A stretch of 7,315 nucleotides of DNA from an uncultured Oscillospiraceae bacterium. GTDB taxonomy: Bacteria > Bacillota > Clostridia > Oscillospirales > Acutalibacteraceae. The stretch's first letter is position 1; every line of letters starts with the position of its first letter. Below, one piece after another: positions 6,514 through 7,315 of this stretch. The position numbers were made by a program, and so were the translations under genes. Location: the NCBI GenBank assembly GCA_900539855.1, contig UQDO01000056.1, forward strand, positions 1-7,315, in the 5' to 3' direction. Under the pieces are notes generated by a model, which worked only from the letters and a program-made list of their open reading frames with translations, searched no databases and was not told the origin of the DNA.

Positions 6514-6535
6514 CCGTGGCAATTAATTATATAAG
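6507..6535 (+). promoter_or_regulatory. Sigma-A type promoter of the ypsA-like gene
   Basis: TTGTCA (6507-6512), 17 nt, then TATAAG (6530-6535); five of six matches in each box. Transcription should begin near 6542, giving a leader of about 38 nt before the ATG at 6580. The -35 box overlaps that of the divergent lrp promoter by five bases. Confidence 0.7.
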
Positions 6536-6579
6536 CAATATTGCGGTAAATACGTTATTATTTTAAGTGAGGTCTTTGT

Positions 6580-7161
6580 ATGGAACCTATTGAACAAAGC
6601 TGCTGCTTTACAGGATACCGTCCGGAAAAGTTCGGATTCCCTCTGGATGACTCAAACGAAAGCTACCGCACCATGGTCTGTCGGATGATCTCGGCTATAA
6701 GCGACCGTATTTTAGCAGGCTGCACCGTGTTTTACACCGGCATGGCATGCGGCTTTGATATAATAGCAGGCGAATATGTTGAGCTTGTCGCGCGGCGGAA
6801 CAAGGATATAAAGCTGATCGCCGCCGTGCCGTATCCCGGGCAGGAAAACGGCTGGAGCGACGAATGGAAAGAGAGATATCACAAGCTGCTGGAAAGCTGT
6901 TCAAAGGTGATTTATGTCAGCAATCACTACGACCGCGGAGTTTTTGCGAAACGCAACCGATATATGGTTGACCGCAGCCGTCATGTAATTGCATATTACG
7001 ACGGGAAGCCTGGCGGAACGGGCAGTACAGTAAAATACGCCAAGGATCATATGCGTCATGTGGTAAACATATATGAGACCGATACATATAATGCCAACAC
7101 AGAAAATTATAAACCGTACCTTACAATAGAAAACGCAGTTGAATTTAACGCCGGGCAGTAA
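6580..7161 (+). CDS. YpsA-like SLOG family protein (DUF1273)
   Basis: A 193-residue cytosolic protein of the SLOG (SMF/DprA-LOG) Rossmann superfamily, close to the DUF1273/YpsA group. Family features: CCFTGYRPEKFGF at the N-terminus (8-20), FYTGMACGFDIIAGEYV (51-67), AAVPYPGQENGW (81-92), then YHKLLESCSKVIYVS and RNRYMVDRSRHVIAYYDGKPGG with a Gly-rich nucleotide-binding loop at 142-149 (GKPGGTGS). The superfamily binds nucleotides or nucleotide-derived ligands; B. subtilis and S. aureus YpsA have been linked to cell division, but the biochemical role is not settled. Length is close to the usual 180. GAGGT (6569-6573) lies about 7 nt before the ATG. It is divergent from lrp and appears monocistronic, closed by its own terminator. 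The tail after residue 165 (Asn/Tyr/Thr-rich) is less conserved in character. Confidence 0.88.
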   Translation: MEPIEQSCCFTGYRPEKFGFPLDDSNESYRTMVCRMISAISDRILAGCTVFYTGMACGFDIIAGEYVELVARRNKDIKLIAAVPYPGQENGWSDEWKERYHKLLESCSKVIYVSNHYDRGVFAKRNRYMVDRSRHVIAYYDGKPGGTGSTVKYAKDHMRHVVNIYETDTYNANTENYKPYLTIENAVEFNAGQ

Positions 7162-7174
7162 GTCCGGCGTTTTT
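7147..7174 (+). terminator. Rho-independent terminator overlapping the end of the ypsA-like gene
   Basis: The 8-bp perfect stem AACGCCGG (7147-7154) with CCGGCGTT (7164-7171) has a 9-nt loop that contains the TAA stop (7159-7161) and runs into five T residues (7170-7174). The upstream arm is thus the coding sequence for the last residues of the protein. Confidence 0.85.
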
Positions 7175-7247
7175 ATAGTCATACAAAAAATCGGAACAGT
7201 AATTTTCAGTTTAACGGCGCACGGCAACAAAAATCCAATTTGTACGT

Positions 7248-7315
7248 CGTAGGGAACGAGCCTTGAGTGTCGTTCCTGAATAAATACAAGAGCTGATTGT
7301 TGCATCGTAGGGCGG
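7248..7315 (-). repeat. Dispersed palindromic repeat, copy B (inverted, cut by window end)
   Basis: Read on the minus strand this holds the same blocks as copy A in the same order: the 20-base block (7294-7313) identical to 301-320, a similar T-rich stretch with mostly C/T and A/G changes, and TCGTTCCCTACG (7248-7259) identical to 382-393. The inter-block distance is shorter here (34 versus 61 bases). A hairpin, GGAACGA (7253-7259) with TCGTTCC (7270-7276), is present only in this copy. The GC-rich palindrome centre is cut off by the window end. It lies just past the ypsA terminator. Confidence 0.72.

Noticed and set aside
6901..7305. Minus-strand open frame of 134 codons starting in the repeat at the right end
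   Set aside because: It is antisense to the YpsA-like gene, runs through its terminator and takes its N-terminus from the dispersed repeat; a typical false frame.
266..7315. Composite transposon bounded by the two inverted repeats
   Set aside because: The enclosed genes are ordinary chromosomal genes, no transposase or integrase is present, and such repeats are better explained as dispersed intergenic elements.
1..7315. CRISPR array, tRNA/rRNA genes, toxin-antitoxin or phage defence module
   Set aside because: No regularly spaced repeats, no tRNA-like folds with CCA-type ends, and all sizeable genes belong to known housekeeping, transport or regulatory families.

Overview
The window looks like chromosomal DNA of a gut-type Clostridia (Oscillospiraceae/Ruminococcaceae-like Firmicute). 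This is an inference from protein character, AGGA/GGAGG-type ribosome binding sites, sigma-A consensus promoters and GC-rich hairpin repeats between AT-rich intergenic stretches; no rRNA or other taxonomic marker is present.

Layout. (a) 1-102 is the 3' end of an unidentified plus-strand gene. (b) 103-542 is a convergent intergenic region holding a probable plus-strand terminator, one copy of a dispersed palindromic repeat, AT-rich filler and a strong minus-strand terminator. (c) 543-5797 is a tight minus-strand operon, transcribed from right to left: type I-alpha DAHP synthase (aroF/G-like), ABC-F ATPase, Cof-type HAD phosphatase and MATE efflux transporter. Gaps are 15, 21 and 2 nt. A good sigma-A promoter sits just upstream (5840-5868). 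(d) 5892-6365 is an Lrp/AsnC-family regulator on the minus strand, driven by a perfect-consensus promoter. (e) 6580-7161 is a plus-strand YpsA/DUF1273 SLOG-family gene, divergent from the regulator, ending in a terminator that overlaps its stop codon. (f) 7172-7315 holds a second, inverted and window-truncated copy of the same dispersed repeat.

How it may work together. The Lrp-type protein probably senses an amino acid and is a natural candidate regulator of the operon that begins with the entry enzyme of aromatic amino-acid synthesis. A near-identical 14-bp sequence occurs at the aro transcription start and in the lrp leader, and a shorter form lies at the lrp start site; this is a testable operator candidate. 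The lrp and ypsA promoters share one -35 box read on both strands. The operon itself is an odd mixture: shikimate-pathway entry, a ribosome-associated ABC-F protein, a sugar-phosphatase-like HAD protein and a drug/metabolite exporter.

I do not see a clearly new multi-gene system. The most interesting signals are regulatory (shared -35 box, shared motif, leader mini-ORF), the repeat pair, and paired insertions in the MATE protein.
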